Below are positions 63,262-64,000 of a stretch of 64,000 bases of DNA, one piece after another. Position 1 is the stretch's first letter, and each line of letters opens with the position of its first letter. Source of the stretch: Bacteroidota bacterium. GTDB taxonomy: Bacteria; Bacteroidota; Rhodothermia; Balneolales; Balneolaceae. Location: NCBI GenBank assembly GCA_027621355.1, contig JAQCBZ010000002.1:59938-123937 (forward strand). The letters are read 5' to 3'. Below the pieces are notes generated by a model. The model saw only the letters and a program-made list of their open reading frames with translations. It did no database searches and was not told the DNA's origin. The translations under genes and the position numbers were made by a program.

Positions 63262-64000
63262 AACGAGGCTCCTCCACAGCTTTTCTCATCGCTTCTAAGC
63301 GTTGGCGATCATCCAATTCAACCCGTCGTGCAAAGTCTCGAGCATGCTCCAAAACGACCCGAGCATGATCCACCGTGGGTGTAAAACGAGCAAATTTGAT
63401 TTTATCGGCTTCAAGTAAAACGGCACGTGTCGACTTGACTAGCGAGTCTGGATACCCCTCGCTTTGCAGGGCTCGAAGCGTTTCATAGGTGGTCATTTCT
63501 AGGGATCGAATCCCATAGACCGCCTCCACATACGCTCGAATTGCATCACCGAGTTCGTCATAATACCGCTCAAAGGTATCGGGCTCGAGGCGAGCTAGCT
63601 CCGCCCCTTTTTGGTCCAAGCTGTCACGAAGCACGACCAAGGGACTTTCAAAGACGGCTGGTTCCACCACAGGCTCAGTTTCGGCTTCTTCGCGCGAAGA
63701 GACACGTGTCCAGATGAACCAACCGATCAGCGCCATCAAGGCAATGACCGCAAGTGCCCACAGTGCAAACACCCACCAAGGCTGGTTGAAGTCATAAATT
63801 TCTTTGAGGGGACGAAGCTCGGCTTGGGTGGAGTCGTTTGGTAGGGAGGATCCAAAGAACAATGGCACTTGTGCGCTAAAAACGGTGGTATCGCGCCCAT
63901 TGCCAAAAAACTTGAATCCAATGGAAGGCAACAAGGTGTCTTGAATGCCAAAATATTGGAACCTTACCACGATACTATCTTGGCGAGCCTCTTGTCGAAA
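63254..64000 (-). CDS. membrane protein upstream of batA, DUF4381-like (cut by window edge)
   Basis: 248 residues are visible and the frame is open to the right edge; a GTG at 63970 is not a proven start. A beta-like exported part comes first, then IYDFNQPWWVFALWALAVIALMALIGWFIW (one helix), then a cytoplasmic segment (FERYYDELGDAIRAYVEAVYGIRSLEMTTYETLRAL, ADKIKFARFTPTVDHARVVLEHARDFA) matching the DUF4381/Bat-operon protein pattern. It is coupled to the VWA gene by an 8-base overlap; the operon likely continues leftward of transcription with DUF58 and MoxR genes outside the window. Confidence 0.75.
   Translation of the reverse strand, partial: FRQEARQDSIVVRFQYFGIQDTLLPSIGFKFFGNGRDTTVFSAQVPLFFGSSLPNDSTQAELRPLKEIYDFNQPWWVFALWALAVIALMALIGWFIWTRVSSREEAETEPVVEPAVFESPLVVLRDSLDQKGAELARLEPDTFERYYDELGDAIRAYVEAVYGIRSLEMTTYETLRALQSEGYPDSLVKSTRAVLLEADKIKFARFTPTVDHARVVLEHARDFARRVELDDRQRLEAMRKAVEEPRYD

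Noticed and set aside
63690-63715. GACACGTGTC palindrome as another parS.
   Set aside because: Only the central CACGTG matches parS; the T/A flanks are wrong.

Overview
The window reads as a stretch of bacterial chromosome that is almost entirely coding. It has about 46 protein genes, no gap above 300 bases, and no rRNA, tRNA, CRISPR array, transposase or phage gene that I can see. The gene families point to the Bacteroidota/Rhodothermota/Balneolota side of the tree: a 2465-residue SprA, a type III glutamine synthetase, DUF4290, DUF3467 and DUF5683 proteins, an epsilon subunit reduced to its beta-sandwich, atpDC apart from the other ATP synthase genes, few Shine-Dalgarno sequences, and promoter-like boxes of the TTG/TTTG plus TAnnTTTG type. 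The species cannot be named from the sequence alone.

Layout. 1-7.9 kb: menaquinone synthesis (menC fragment, menA, then menB-menD-menF, all on the minus strand) split by the plus-strand glnN; the 253-base AT-rich gap between menA and glnN carries two perfect inverted DnaA boxes. 8-11.3 kb: two small conserved proteins and the LPS-export permeases LptG/LptF. 11.4-18.8 kb: sprA, the outer-membrane translocon of the type IX secretion system. 18.8-23.7 kb: lnt-rsmI, a VOC protein, grpE-dnaJ. 23.7-32.4 kb: purE/purK, prfA-nfo, a tandem universal stress protein, rmuC, an RluA-type pseudouridine synthase, uvrC. 32.4-38.3 kb: ECF sigma factor with a probable membrane anti-sigma partner, parA-parB-DUF5683, a LOG-family protein, an exported TPR protein ending at a clear intrinsic terminator. 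38.4-43.2 kb: tkt-polA. 43.3-53.6 kb (minus): rsmB-valS-pcrA-lon-rsgA. 53.8-57.5 kb: atpD-atpC, plsC, an O-methyltransferase with a DUF971 protein. 57.5-64 kb (minus): a BatA-like aerotolerance pair, mfd and the Sua5 tRNA-modification enzyme.

Most genes are housekeeping: cell-envelope export (LptFG, SprA, Lnt), DNA repair (Nfo, UvrC, Mfd, PcrA, PolA, RmuC), chromosome segregation (ParAB), translation (PrfA, ValS, RsmB, RsmI, RsgA, Sua5) and respiration (menaquinone, ATP synthase). I found no convincing new defence, mobile or biosynthetic system.

The most unusual signal runs across genes. Short tandem duplications of unrelated sequence recur at surface linkers, N-terminal tails and gene junctions: 15-bp units in menD, valS, mfd, the O-methyltransferase, parB and sprA; 12 bp in polA; 18 bp in purE and the anti-sigma gene; 27 bp at the mfd/sua5 junction; and 10 bp over the stop of the DUF971 gene. 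Coding units are multiples of three; the one that runs into non-coding DNA is not. Several perfect palindromes also sit in divergent promoter gaps (usp/rmuC, lptF/sprA, DUF4290/DUF3467) and upstream of menF. These are candidates for operators, not proven sites.
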